Positions 20,334-28,136 of a DNA stretch of 28,157 nucleotides are shown piece by piece; the first letter of the stretch is position 1; every line of letters begins with the position of its first letter. The translations under genes were made by a program, and so were the position numbers. The stretch covers positions 1-28,157 of the IMG/VR virus record IMGVR_UViG_3300046028_004948; one strand, given 5' to 3'. The notes below the pieces were generated by a model. That model saw nothing but the letters and a program-made list of their open reading frames with translations, did not search any database and was not told the origin of the DNA. The stretch is from a virus.

Positions 20334-20729
20334 TTAAAGTTTGCACCCAGTGCATAAAAAAGTGATGTTGCTGACTCGGTTGTCTGAGTCACCTTCTGTA
20401 TTCATATCAAAATCTCTTACTTGAAAAATTCTGCAATTTTCGATGTTTGCATCGCACCAAGAAACTAGTTCTTCGTTGTCTCCGAGGACATTGTAAAGCG
20501 TTTCTTCTAATTCTGTCACGACCACATCTTGAGGCACGCTGATGATTCTTGCACTAATTCCAAGCTCTAAAACACCTCGCAAAATTTCATGCTCTCTAGT
20601 CCCTGAGCATGTCAACTCGATGTATGTTGGATCAAGTTGTTCTGCGTCCCCATCAATACTGATTTCAACATCGTCGATTGTCTCGGCAATGTATTCTCTA
20701 AGTGCTGTCAGTATTAAGGTTGAGGTCAT
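20334..20729 (-). CDS. Tail completion/terminator protein
   Basis: A 131-residue protein with the size and mixed alpha/beta pattern of tail terminator proteins (MTSTLILTALREYIAETIDD, a central ELGISARIISVPQD strand, then DNRVSNITFLCTG). Such proteins (lambda gpU-like) cap the tail tube before joining the head. It precedes the tube gene, the usual order. The match is by layout and size, not by a specific motif. Confidence 0.55.
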   Translation of the reverse strand: MTSTLILTALREYIAETIDDVEISIDGDAEQLDPTYIELTCSGTREHEILRGVLELGISARIISVPQDVVVTELEETLYNVLGDNEELVSWCDANIENCRIFQVRDFDMNTEGDSDNRVSNITFLCTGCKL

Positions 20730-21406
20730 TTCAGTTTTTTGGTTGCTGCTTTCTCATACCATTTCACAGTTTTCTTCAAACCAAACTTAACCGCTTTTTG
20801 CTTTTGAGAATCGCTCAAAACGGTTTTGTCAGCAGAATGCTGTGAGTTATTTTCCAAAATTGTCTCAGATGAAAAAAGTGATCTTTTCTTCTTTGTGTCT
20901 CCTAGTCTTGCGAATTTCTGCGCATATCCAAGAAAGTTTTTGCCGATTGTGATTTTACCTTCGCCTTTTTGCTGCGATGACAAATTCAATCCTGCCCCGA
21001 TCCATGCACCTTTGGCTCTGCCGATTTGCTCTGCCTTTATTTCTACCGCTTGCTTGAAAGTGTTATAATGCGTGGTTGGCTTTTTGTTCTCTGGGAGTGT
21101 TATTGTTCGCCGCCGCTGTCTTGTTCTTTTCGTCTCCACAAAAGCAATAAGCGATTGCGGATCTGGAAAGTTAACTTTGGCACTTGGCTGAGCAATCTTG
21201 ACGACTTTTTGCATGTCCGAAATGATCGCACCAAGCTGAGTGTTGTAAGCTTTTTTCCCACGTCCAAAAGCCTGTGTTGCACCAGCAAGCTCGCGAGCAA
21301 TCGAGACACCCCACCTCAAAACTGATTGATCCGTTGAGTCTCCAAAATCTTGCGATGCTTTCTTGAGCGATGCGGCAAGTTTCTGTTGGTCAACTGTCAA
21401 TTTCAT
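20726..21406 (-). CDS. Minor tail / head-tail completion protein (gpZ/HK97 gp10-like position)
   Basis: A 226-residue very basic protein (MKLTVDQQKLAASLKKASQD, ETKRTRQRRRTITLPENKK, then GLKKTVKWYEKAATKKLK). The first half is helical and resembles the HK97-gp10/gpZ class that acts in tail completion; a basic C-terminus is common there. It overlaps the head-closure protein and the terminator gene by four bases each. No catalytic motif is visible. Confidence 0.5.
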   Translation of the reverse strand: MKLTVDQQKLAASLKKASQDFGDSTDQSVLRWGVSIARELAGATQAFGRGKKAYNTQLGAIISDMQKVVKIAQPSAKVNFPDPQSLIAFVETKRTRQRRRTITLPENKKPTTHYNTFKQAVEIKAEQIGRAKGAWIGAGLNLSSQQKGEGKITIGKNFLGYAQKFARLGDTKKKRSLFSSETILENNSQHSADKTVLSDSQKQKAVKFGLKKTVKWYEKAATKKLK

Positions 21407-21726
21407 GCCTTGGTGACTGTCTCCAATCTCAAAGTTGTTAGCGTTCCACCTTTTTCAATTTCAGTCAGTCGAAAAGTTTTACCTCTTGCAACTGCTCGCT
21501 TTCCAACTGCCATCGACGGATAAGCCGCTGCTAATTCAGAGTTATCGACGACAACGGAAAAAAGCGATGTCGGCATGAAGCCAGTGTTAGCGTAATCGGC
21601 TGATATTGCATCTTCTGACATCACACCATAGACATTCGCTGATCCGTCAATAACAAGCAACTCTTTGCCAATTGTGGCAGAGGCTGATGCATATCCAGAC
21701 TTCGCGAATGTCGTTAGTGCGCTCAT
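21403..21726 (-). CDS. Head closure protein (gpFII-like position)
   Basis: A 107-residue beta-rich protein (MSALTTFAKSGYASASATIG, VYGVMSEDAISADY, then KTFRLTEIEKGGTLTTLRLE). Size and final 'ltEIEKgGTLttLrLe' fit the small head-tail connectors that close the capsid and bind the tail. It lies just after the capsid gene. This is tentative because such proteins diverge strongly. Confidence 0.5.
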   Translation of the reverse strand: MSALTTFAKSGYASASATIGKELLVIDGSANVYGVMSEDAISADYANTGFMPTSLFSVVVDNSELAAAYPSMAVGKRAVARGKTFRLTEIEKGGTLTTLRLETVTKA

Positions 21727-21926
21727 TTACGTTTTGCCTTTTTTGTTGTTACAATTGGTTTTGTCTCAATTTGCTTTTTAGGGCATGCGACAAATTCCAC
21801 GGTTGTTGGCATCCGGTAAACTCTTGCTTTCTCCATGGTTTCATCGGCGATAGATTGCGCAACTTTTAGCGCGGAGGTGTAACCCTCCACGCTTTGGATG
21901 CCTTTGCTATGCACCAGGATGAACAT
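21723..21926 (-). CDS. Small basic protein after the capsid gene
   Basis: A 67-residue protein (MFILVHSKGIQSVEGYTSAL) with a Lys-rich C-terminus (TTKKAKRK). The start shares its A with the capsid stop (TAATG). It may be a minor capsid or connector protein; no family is recognised. Confidence 0.5.
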   Translation of the reverse strand: MFILVHSKGIQSVEGYTSALKVAQSIADETMEKARVYRMPTTVEFVACPKKQIETKPIVTTKKAKRK

Positions 21927-22789
21927 TAAGGAGTGAGAGTTAGAATCTTGAGTGCCGATCCGTCAGCTTTCGATGCACCAAACATGACATCGTAGGAAGC
22001 CCAAAGCGAACGGCTTTGACGGCTGACCCACATGTTCATTTGCACGGACAAACCAAGGTCAGGAATGACTACGGTTTCTTGACCTACCATGTCGGAAGCA
22101 ACTGCGGATTGAACTGGAACGCCAGATGCAACGGCGATTGCTTGCGGCGAGCAAGCGAAACCGCGAATGTTGGTGCCTGCACCACTCCAACGGTTGTTGT
22201 AGGTGAAAAGGTCAAAGCCATACATGCCAACGTTCATTCCCCCGGCTGCGACTTGGAAAGCTTCCAAGTTGGCGGGAAGGAATTGAGCGTAGATGCTGCC
22301 GTCAAAAATTACGTTGCGAACATCGCCATCTTTCAGGGCTGCCCAGAGTGTTTTCAGGTCAGCAACTCCAACGTCTGCGGCGGTGTCTTTATCGACAACT
22401 GCGGAGCCGAAGTTGGTGGTTGTGACTGGAGTCAAAGCAACGTCGATAATTTTGTTTGCCAATTGATGCAAGTTGATTTTGGCAATGTTTTCAAGGCGGA
22501 AACCTTGGTTAAGCTCATCGTTACTCAAAGCGAACGAGTTGCTGTATTGGTTGACAGTAACTGCTACGTTGTCGAGAGTGCTATTGCCGCTCTCAAAGTC
22601 GGTTGCGTTAGTCTGAGTGGTTCCACCAGCGGTAGCAATCGGGACTTGGATTGTAGCGCGAGGTTTTACGGGTTCAGCCGAAAAATCTTTTGAGAAAGAA
22701 TTAAGCGGAGCGAGGCGGGATTGCAGAACGGTGATCGCGGCATCGCGAAGAACGTCTGTTACCAATGCGGAGTCAAATGTATTAGCCAT
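21926..22789 (-). CDS. Major capsid protein
   Basis: A 287-residue protein with a capsid-typical profile: helical start (MANTFDSALVTDVLRDAAIT), then strands with PRATIQVPIATAGGTTQTNA, a stretch QYSNSFALSNDELNQGFRLE, DVRNVIFDGSIYAQFLPANL (a spine-helix and loop segment), and beta strands to the end (TVVIPDLGLSVQMNMWVSRQ). Together with the protease and scaffold upstream this fits an HK97-fold shell protein. The leader AACTAAAACACA has no Shine-Dalgarno site, striking for a highly expressed gene. Confidence 0.85.
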   Translation of the reverse strand: MANTFDSALVTDVLRDAAITVLQSRLAPLNSFSKDFSAEPVKPRATIQVPIATAGGTTQTNATDFESGNSTLDNVAVTVNQYSNSFALSNDELNQGFRLENIAKINLHQLANKIIDVALTPVTTTNFGSAVVDKDTAADVGVADLKTLWAALKDGDVRNVIFDGSIYAQFLPANLEAFQVAAGGMNVGMYGFDLFTYNNRWSGAGTNIRGFACSPQAIAVASGVPVQSAVASDMVGQETVVIPDLGLSVQMNMWVSRQSRSLWASYDVMFGASKADGSALKILTLTP

Positions 22790-22800
22790 TGTGTTTTAGT

Positions 22801-23268
22801 TTATTTGTTGAGTTTGTCCCAATTTTTGAGCGTTGCCTCTAGGCGAGCTTTCGCATCGGGAATAGCTGCGATTTTTTCGCGCAGTTGTGATGCGCTTAAA
22901 TTGTTTTCTTTGGAAACTTCCAAGTTGATTGGAGGATGACCAGCCTCGGCAAGCAAAGCAGTTGCTTTGTTGGTTGCGCTTTGCTCGGCTTCTGCAATTG
23001 CTTTTTGAGCTGCTTCAAGCTCTGCGGCTGATTGCTCAGATTGCGCAGTGATTGCTTCTTCACGCTCTGCAACGGTTGCTGTGGCGTTGTCACGCTCTGC
23101 TGTGACCGCTGCAAGTGAGGCTTGCAAGTCTGCAATGGTCTGAGAGTTTTGAGCGTTGAGGTCTTGAGCCTCGGCGAGTGATGCTTGCAATTCCGTTGTT
23201 TCAGACTCCAAAAGCCCGATTTTTGAAAGTGCTGCTTCGTGGTCTTTTTTGGTTACGAAAAACGACAT
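22801..23268 (-). CDS. Scaffold-like coiled-coil head assembly protein
   Basis: A 155-residue protein from the ATG at 23268 (MSFFVTKKDHEAALSKIGLL), which follows the repeated element at 23273-23305; the GC-poor upstream extension is not needed. Most of it is a long coiled coil (TTELQASLAEAQDLNAQNSQ, then TIADLQASLAAVTAERD), with a short C-terminal domain (ASQLREKIAAIPDAKARLEA). Size, helicity and placement between protease and capsid fit a scaffolding protein that shapes the procapsid and is removed by the protease. Confidence 0.7.
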   Translation of the reverse strand: MSFFVTKKDHEAALSKIGLLESETTELQASLAEAQDLNAQNSQTIADLQASLAAVTAERDNATATVAEREEAITAQSEQSAAELEAAQKAIAEAEQSATNKATALLAEAGHPPINLEVSKENNLSASQLREKIAAIPDAKARLEATLKNWDKLNK

Positions 23269-23272
23269 GCGA

Positions 23273-23305
23273 TTACAATTGCATAAAAGTTGCATTAAGT
23301 CAAGC
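23273..23305 (-). repeat. Intergenic element copy C (TGCA-N7-TGCA with TGCAATTGTAA)
   Basis: A 33-base element covering the last Ala codon and TGA of the protease gene (GCTTGACTTA), then TGCA-N7-TGCA and TGCAATTGTAA, ending four bases before the scaffold ATG. It matches 26 of 33 positions of the element at 25812-25844. The TTGACT could be a -35, but no good -10 follows at the right distance. Confidence 0.65.
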
Positions 23306-24061
23306 GGGAATTTTTAACCCGATGATTTCATCGACCAAGCCAAGTTGCAAAGCTCTATCTCCAGAATACCAGCCGGCGCGAAAAACTTCGTCGTCAACGT
23401 CTCGTTGCTCTGAAACGAACGATTTAAACGTTTCGCCAAATTGGTTTGCGGATTCTTGCAAAAATGCTAGTTGCTCTGCGTTTGGCTCCAGATGGAAAGT
23501 TGATTTCAGCGTTGCGCCTTCGTTGGTGATTGCTTTTTCTTGCAATCCATTCATGCGGTGATTTTCTGAGTAATCCGTCCACGTCATAATTGTGCCGATA
23601 TTGCCGATTTGTGCTGTCTCGGTTGCTGCGATGTAATCGGTTGCGCTAGCTAGCATATAAGCCGCTGAGCAAGCGCAAGACGTGACAAATGCCACTGTCG
23701 GCACGGATAGCGAAGCAATGTAGCGAGAAAGCTCAATAGCACCATTTACGCTGCCGCCGCCGCTGTTGATTCGTAGTTCGATTGCACCAGCTCCAGCCAT
23801 GATGGCGCCTTCAATCTCAGCGCGGATTGTGTTGTATGTGGTAACGATTCCAACTTTTTCATAAATCGCTGGAACATCATTTGTGAGCAATCCTTGAACT
23901 GAAATGATGCCAACTCCATCAATGATTTGAGCCGCTGGGCGCAGTTGGTAAAAGTCGTCAATCTCAATATCGTCGATTGATGCTGTAATTGCTTTTCGGT
24001 AATGCAATGCATCGCAAGCAAAAATCTGTTGCGGTGCTAGTAAATTATTGAGCTGGTTCAT
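23300..24061 (-). CDS. Prohead protease, S49 (SppA-like) family
   Basis: A 253-residue serine peptidase of the S49 type. GIISVQGLLTND is followed by the family signature ELRINSGGGSVNGAIEL at 95-111, and the nucleophile is probably Ser132 in SCACSAAYMLAS. Lys186 in GATLKSTFH may act as general base, as in SppA. The tail RAGWYSGDRALQLGLVDEII at 228-247 is also family-typical. It would cleave scaffold and capsid proteins during maturation, like lambda gpC. It overlaps the portal gene by 17 bases. Confidence 0.88.
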   Translation of the reverse strand: MNQLNNLLAPQQIFACDALHYRKAITASIDDIEIDDFYQLRPAAQIIDGVGIISVQGLLTNDVPAIYEKVGIVTTYNTIRAEIEGAIMAGAGAIELRINSGGGSVNGAIELSRYIASLSVPTVAFVTSCACSAAYMLASATDYIAATETAQIGNIGTIMTWTDYSENHRMNGLQEKAITNEGATLKSTFHLEPNAEQLAFLQESANQFGETFKSFVSEQRDVDDEVFRAGWYSGDRALQLGLVDEIIGLKIPA

Positions 24062-25514
24062 CTGGTTGGTTGATTGGTGTTGCTGTTTCGTTTGGCGTTA
24101 GCATGACCATTTCGCGGTCGTCGATTATTACGTTGTCTCGATCTGCAATCTCTTGCGCAATCCGTTTGCGCAATGATACTTCTTCCGCACGCTCTCTGTA
24201 AAACTCATCAATTGGTTTTCCATTCGATGCTTGGATCTCGGTCATGTTGATGGTTCCGAGCTTGTAACCCTCGCGCATTGCTTGCTGCTCCCGTCCGTCA
24301 TCAACGGTCAAGATTGGAGGTGTCGAAAAGATCCAAGAAAACGGCGCATCAACCTGGTTGATACGATTGGTCTTGCGAAAAACTGAATAAGCATAAGTCA
24401 GCATTCTGCGTGCTGCGTATTTTAGTGTTTTTTGCCGGCTGACAATTGCACGGCGAGCACGTAAAACGTCTGCGCGTTCCGCTGTGCCTTGTCCCGCTGC
24501 TTTCCACACCATCGAGTAAGACCACTTGATTCCAACAAGTGCGCTTCGGATCATGCGGTCATGAAAAGATTCCCAAACTTCACCGGGGTTTTCGTGTTTC
24601 AATTGAGTCAATCCGCTGCCAGAATTGGCTTTAAAATAACGGATTTGACCTTGCTCATAAGTCTCGGTTAAAACACCCGATTGATTGTTGCAAAACGCAT
24701 CGTCGTTGGCTGGGTCATCAAGATCAGCACCGCCAATTTCATTGTTTTCAATGAGTCCAATGCTGGAAATAATCATTTGTCGAACTCGCTCGTATTCCGT
24801 TGATTGCAAGCAATGGCGCAAATCCTCCAATGCATGCGTAAATGCTGGGAATCCGCGCCCTTGCTCTTGATAAACTTCGTCCATGAGGTGAATCACAGAA
24901 TAGGCTGGAACGTCATTGAATTGATCAACATCGTCACCAGTAGAGATTCGGTAAGCAATTGCACGTTGTCTGCCATCATAAATAACGCCATCGCGAATGA
25001 TTGATCCAGCGTATGCTCCAGAATCAAGCGGTTGATTGTCTGGCACTCCTTTGTTGTTAACTGCGTAGCCGGGTATTTGCTGGATCAATGGAAATTCTCC
25101 GCTTTCATCAGTCGTCAAAAGCAAAAAGCTGTCTCCGTCTCGATCCATGCCAACGCTAGCATTATTCAAAATGCTTTGCCAATCCCGCAGACCGCCTCTC
25201 ACATCGCAGTTCGGAAACCATACGTTGCGGAAAAAATCTGCTGCCGCTTCCCCGTCTGCTTTATCAACTTTTCCAACGTAAGACGGCAAAAATGCCTCGC
25301 CTACCGAAAAGTCTGCTTTTTGCAAGATCGCGGCGCGTGGAACGCCCATGTTTGTAAATAAACGTCGAGACAATGCCGCCAGCGTGTTGCGGTCATGCAT
25401 TGGAATCAGCTTGTTTACGTCAATGTTTGGTGTCCGTAAGACTGGTCCACGGCGCGGCGATTGCGTTGCTGCGTGAGCAAATTTAAGTGAGTTTCCGTAT
25501 TGATCAACTAGCAT
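24045..25514 (-). CDS. Portal protein, lambda family
   Basis: A 489-residue portal of the lambda type. Characteristic parts are PMHDRNTLAALSRRLFTNMG, SILNNASVGMDRDGDSFLLL, VIHLMDEVYQEQGRGFPAFT and RRAIVSRQKTLKYAARRMLT. Twelve copies form the ring through which DNA enters the capsid and onto which the tail attaches. The C-terminus contacts the protease gene. Length is near the family norm of 480-530. Confidence 0.88.
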   Translation of the reverse strand: MLVDQYGNSLKFAHAATQSPRRGPVLRTPNIDVNKLIPMHDRNTLAALSRRLFTNMGVPRAAILQKADFSVGEAFLPSYVGKVDKADGEAAADFFRNVWFPNCDVRGGLRDWQSILNNASVGMDRDGDSFLLLTTDESGEFPLIQQIPGYAVNNKGVPDNQPLDSGAYAGSIIRDGVIYDGRQRAIAYRISTGDDVDQFNDVPAYSVIHLMDEVYQEQGRGFPAFTHALEDLRHCLQSTEYERVRQMIISSIGLIENNEIGGADLDDPANDDAFCNNQSGVLTETYEQGQIRYFKANSGSGLTQLKHENPGEVWESFHDRMIRSALVGIKWSYSMVWKAAGQGTAERADVLRARRAIVSRQKTLKYAARRMLTYAYSVFRKTNRINQVDAPFSWIFSTPPILTVDDGREQQAMREGYKLGTINMTEIQASNGKPIDEFYRERAEEVSLRKRIAQEIADRDNVIIDDREMVMLTPNETATPINQPDEPAQ

Positions 25515-25517
25515 AAA

Positions 25518-25808
25518 TCAGGACTGGTAACCTCCAGAGTAAAAGGTTCTGTTTGGGTTTGAAAAACGATTGTGATCAACGTGCCACAAAGCGCGTTCGA
25601 TCATTTTCAGCTTGTCGCCTTTTGTCATCGTGACGGTTTTGCCAAAACTTTGACCGTTAACCGTTGCGCTTGTGATCTCGCTTGCTCCGTCCGATCCTGT
25701 GGCGATTTCTAGCGCAAGTCTGCCGTATTCCGCGCGGATCTGCGCTTGCATCGCTTGATTATACCGCATGGCTTTTGCCACCGATAACGCCGTTTCGGAA
25801 ATGCTCAT
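25518..25808 (-). CDS. gpW-like head-tail joining protein
   Basis: A 96-residue protein between large terminase and portal, where lambda encodes gpW. It is helical at first (MSISETALSVAKAMRYNQAM) with a hairpin TSATVNGQSFGKTVTMT and a helix KLKMIERALWHVDHNRF. Proteins of this type fill the portal to keep DNA in and bind the tail. The ATG follows the repeated element at 25812-25844 after three bases. Confidence 0.7.
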   Translation of the reverse strand: MSISETALSVAKAMRYNQAMQAQIRAEYGRLALEIATGSDGASEITSATVNGQSFGKTVTMTKGDKLKMIERALWHVDHNRFSNPNRTFYSGGYQS

Positions 25809-25811
25809 GAG

Positions 25812-25844
25812 TTACAATTGCAAATTTTATGCAATAAGTCAAGC
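25812..25844 (-). repeat. Intergenic element copy B (TGCA-N7-TGCA with TGCAATTGTAA)
   Basis: A 33-base element from the last Ala codon and TGA of the large terminase (GCTTGACTTA) across TGCA-N7-TGCA to TGCAATTGTAA, ending three bases before the joining-protein ATG. It shares 26 of 33 bases with copy C at 23273-23305 and its central part with copy A at 28111-28136. Confidence 0.65.
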
Positions 25845-27536
25845 CGAAATTCCGAAAACCCCTTTGAGGTCTGCAACTGCTACTCCGTAATACTGGCAAT
25901 CGAGCAAATGGTTTGCTTTTTTGATTTGTTTCCAATACGTCGAAATTTCGCCCGTTTTTGCGTTTACTGCCTCAACTCTGATTTCCGATTCCATGTGCGC
26001 TCTGTATGCCGCTGTGACATCGTCTGGAGTGATAATGCGCCCAATACCGCGCAGTCGTTGCATCATGTCTTTGTAAACCTTTGTGGACACAAAGAAATAA
26101 CGTGCCGTCTTGCCATTGCGACATGTTTTGTAATTATAGCGCGAATAGGTTTTTTGAATGATTTTGCCAGATTGCGTCTTGTGTGGAAATGATTCTCGCT
26201 GATCGCCCCTAATCCCGATCCAGCCGTTGCGCTCGCAAATGTCCAATGACTCGTCAAAGTTCCACGAGCTGTCCACATAAACGCAATTGTCAGCAATGCC
26301 AAGCTTGGTTTGCACGGCGCGAATGTCGCTTTCTTCGTGCAAATATCCTTCGCTCAAAACGTGGATTTTGCCATCATGCGTTCCAACTTGTGCAACGTGC
26401 CAGAAATGGTCTTTGCCTCGGTCGCAGGTAATAAATCGGCATGCCTCGCCATCCAGCTTGTCAGCGTTGATTTCCTCCTTGGTATATCCTCCGCTAGTGA
26501 TCTCAGCGCGTTCCTCGATCCGTTCTTCGTCCCAAAATTCTGCGCGGTCTTTTTGCACAAATTGTTTGTAAGGTTCGATGACTCCAGCTTTCAATGCTGC
26601 CATTGCTCTTGTTTTCCGCTCCCACATTTCACCCCATGACACCCACCAAACCGCTAGGCGATTGAATGTTGCGTAAACCGTGCCTTGCTCAGTTCCTTTT
26701 CGAGTCATGACGTATTGCGCAGAATCGCATAAATCGCGCCTGTTTCGCGTTGTGTCCTCGATCTGATGCTCGCATGCCGCGCACTTCATCCGCGCCGTTT
26801 GCTTGGTCGCTAAGTAATCCAATTCCCCGTCAACGGTTATTTCATCAACTTCGATTTGAGAATCACAATACGGCTGGAGCGTGTCGCAGTTTGGGCATGC
26901 AAAATGGAAATGATACTCATCGCCTTTTTGCGTTTCTGCGTAAAACTCAGATTGTTTTTTGCCACCTTGCGAAATGAGATAGCCTTTGCGGTTCCAGCGG
27001 TCGTGATGCCGTGCGAAAAACTCTTTGATCAAACCGTGATCCCATCGCCATGCTTCATCGCCAAAAAGGTAACGGCAAGAAGCCTCTTGGAAGTTTGACA
27101 TGTTGGCACCTCCAAAGCTCATCGCCATATGCGGAAAGATTATATCAAGCTTTCTGCTTGCGTGCCGATCCTCGGGCCATAGTCCATCGAGTGCTTTGCA
27201 TGCCATCAATGACGGTTTAAGTCGTGTCTCAACAAAGATTTTTGCCTTGTCGTTTGATTGGCAAGCGTAAAGTGACCGACCAGGGTTTTCTGCTGCAATG
27301 TAATTGTGCAATGCTTCCACCGCTGTGGATTTGCCAGATCCAGTCGGAGCAACTACAATTACTTTTTTCACCTTGCTATCTCCCATCGCGTCCAACGGCA
27401 TTCGCCACCAAGGGTATTGATTGACATCATAAAATGGTGCGCGTTCCGATCCGATAACCTTTACGTTTTTCATACACCAATCCGAAACGCTCAGATTCGT
27501 TGGCGGTCTAATCGCGCGTCGAAATTCATCACTCAT
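25839..27536 (-). CDS. terL: Large terminase subunit, GpA family
   Basis: A 565-residue packaging motor of the lambda gpA type. Walker A is VVAPTGSGKST (about 61-71), and Walker B is YLFGDEAWRWDHG with Asp160-Glu161. A zinc-binding insertion (CPNCDTLQPYC and later CAACEHQ) follows, typical of gpA. The C-terminal part (ITCDRGKDHFWHVAQVGTHD, then NCVYVDSSWNF) is the nuclease that cuts concatemers. Its start overlaps the small terminase stop by four bases. Confidence 0.93.
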   Translation of the reverse strand: MSDEFRRAIRPPTNLSVSDWCMKNVKVIGSERAPFYDVNQYPWWRMPLDAMGDSKVKKVIVVAPTGSGKSTAVEALHNYIAAENPGRSLYACQSNDKAKIFVETRLKPSLMACKALDGLWPEDRHASRKLDIIFPHMAMSFGGANMSNFQEASCRYLFGDEAWRWDHGLIKEFFARHHDRWNRKGYLISQGGKKQSEFYAETQKGDEYHFHFACPNCDTLQPYCDSQIEVDEITVDGELDYLATKQTARMKCAACEHQIEDTTRNRRDLCDSAQYVMTRKGTEQGTVYATFNRLAVWWVSWGEMWERKTRAMAALKAGVIEPYKQFVQKDRAEFWDEERIEERAEITSGGYTKEEINADKLDGEACRFITCDRGKDHFWHVAQVGTHDGKIHVLSEGYLHEESDIRAVQTKLGIADNCVYVDSSWNFDESLDICERNGWIGIRGDQRESFPHKTQSGKIIQKTYSRYNYKTCRNGKTARYFFVSTKVYKDMMQRLRGIGRIITPDDVTAAYRAHMESEIRVEAVNAKTGEISTYWKQIKKANHLLDCQYYGVAVADLKGVFGISA

Positions 27537-28072
27537 AGCTCAGATTTCTCCAGTGCGTTTTGACGTTTTTGGATGTTGATCCAAAGTTCTGATTGCGAGT
27601 CCGAAAGTTCCTCCAAAATGCCGCGGCAGGTGTCCATCAAAATTGATTCCATCGTTGCTGGGTCTTGTCCTTCAAGTTGTCCCGGCATGTCATTGGGGAT
27701 ACGCATAATCGCAGTTCTGACCGCTACGCCAATCGCGCTATCACGTTCGCGGATCTCGCCAAGCGGTAAAGTTTCCATGCGCTCGTTCGCTAATTTGACC
27801 TCAACCATCTGCGCATCGAGGTATGCTTTCTTCGCTTTCGATTCTTCAAGCGGTGGGATGCCTTCGGCGAGCGAAACTTCTTTTCCGCTGATGCCTTGCA
27901 AGTATTTGATGTAATCCGTTGCCGTGTCTGGGAGATCGTATTGGTTTTGCGAGTTTTTTCGCAAAATTCCCATTTTCGTCAATTCAGCGATGCGTTTTTT
28001 TGTGATGTTTAACACGTCACAAAGCTGCATCGTTCCCACGCTAGCGAGCTTTTCTAATCTTGGTCTGCCCAT
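27533..28072 (-). CDS. terS: Small terminase subunit, Nu1-like
   Basis: A 179-residue protein. The N-terminal helix-turn-helix (about 14-50: TMQLCDVLNITKKRIAELTK) recognises the packaging site. A coiled region with EESKAKKAYLDAQMVEVKLA, then ERMETLPLGEIRERDSA, is diagnostic for Nu1-type small terminases; the C-terminus would bind the large subunit. The order small-large terminase-W-portal-protease is lambda-like, suggesting a cos-type packaging system. Confidence 0.85.
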   Translation of the reverse strand: MGRPRLEKLASVGTMQLCDVLNITKKRIAELTKMGILRKNSQNQYDLPDTATDYIKYLQGISGKEVSLAEGIPPLEESKAKKAYLDAQMVEVKLANERMETLPLGEIRERDSAIGVAVRTAIMRIPNDMPGQLEGQDPATMESILMDTCRGILEELSDSQSELWINIQKRQNALEKSEL

Positions 28073-28087
28073 AATTTCGTATGCGCA

Positions 28088-28116
28088 AAAATAGCACGTT
28101 CACTAGTAACGCGCAA
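28088..28116 (-). promoter_or_regulatory. Possible late promoter before the terminase genes
   Basis: On the minus strand TTGCGC (28111-28116) and TATTTT (28088-28093) are 17 bases apart, about 15 bases before the small terminase start. TATTTTTG would also resemble a Bacteroidota-type -7 element, but the rest of the window does not follow that pattern. The -35 is poor and overlaps element copy A, so an activator may be needed. Confidence 0.35.
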
Positions 28117-28136
28117 TTGCAAAATTGTTGCATTAA
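28111..28136 (-). repeat. Intergenic element copy A (TGCA-N7-TGCA)
   Basis: In gene direction this reads TTAATGCAACAATTTTGCAA then TTGCGC: two TGCA boxes with a 7-base gap, as in copies B and C. Here TGCAA and TTGCA form a perfect 5-bp inverted repeat. It sits directly upstream of the late promoter candidate. Confidence 0.55.

Noticed and set aside
22016-22693. 225-codon plus-strand ORF opposite the capsid gene
   Set aside because: Fully antisense to the well supported capsid gene; Cys/Val/Asn-rich composition of a shadow, no promoter or ribosome site.
28085-28093. Bacteroidota-type -7 element (TATTTTTG)
   Set aside because: Only this site fits; the two better promoters follow the TTTACA-N18-TATxxT pattern, so a Bacteroidota host is not supported.
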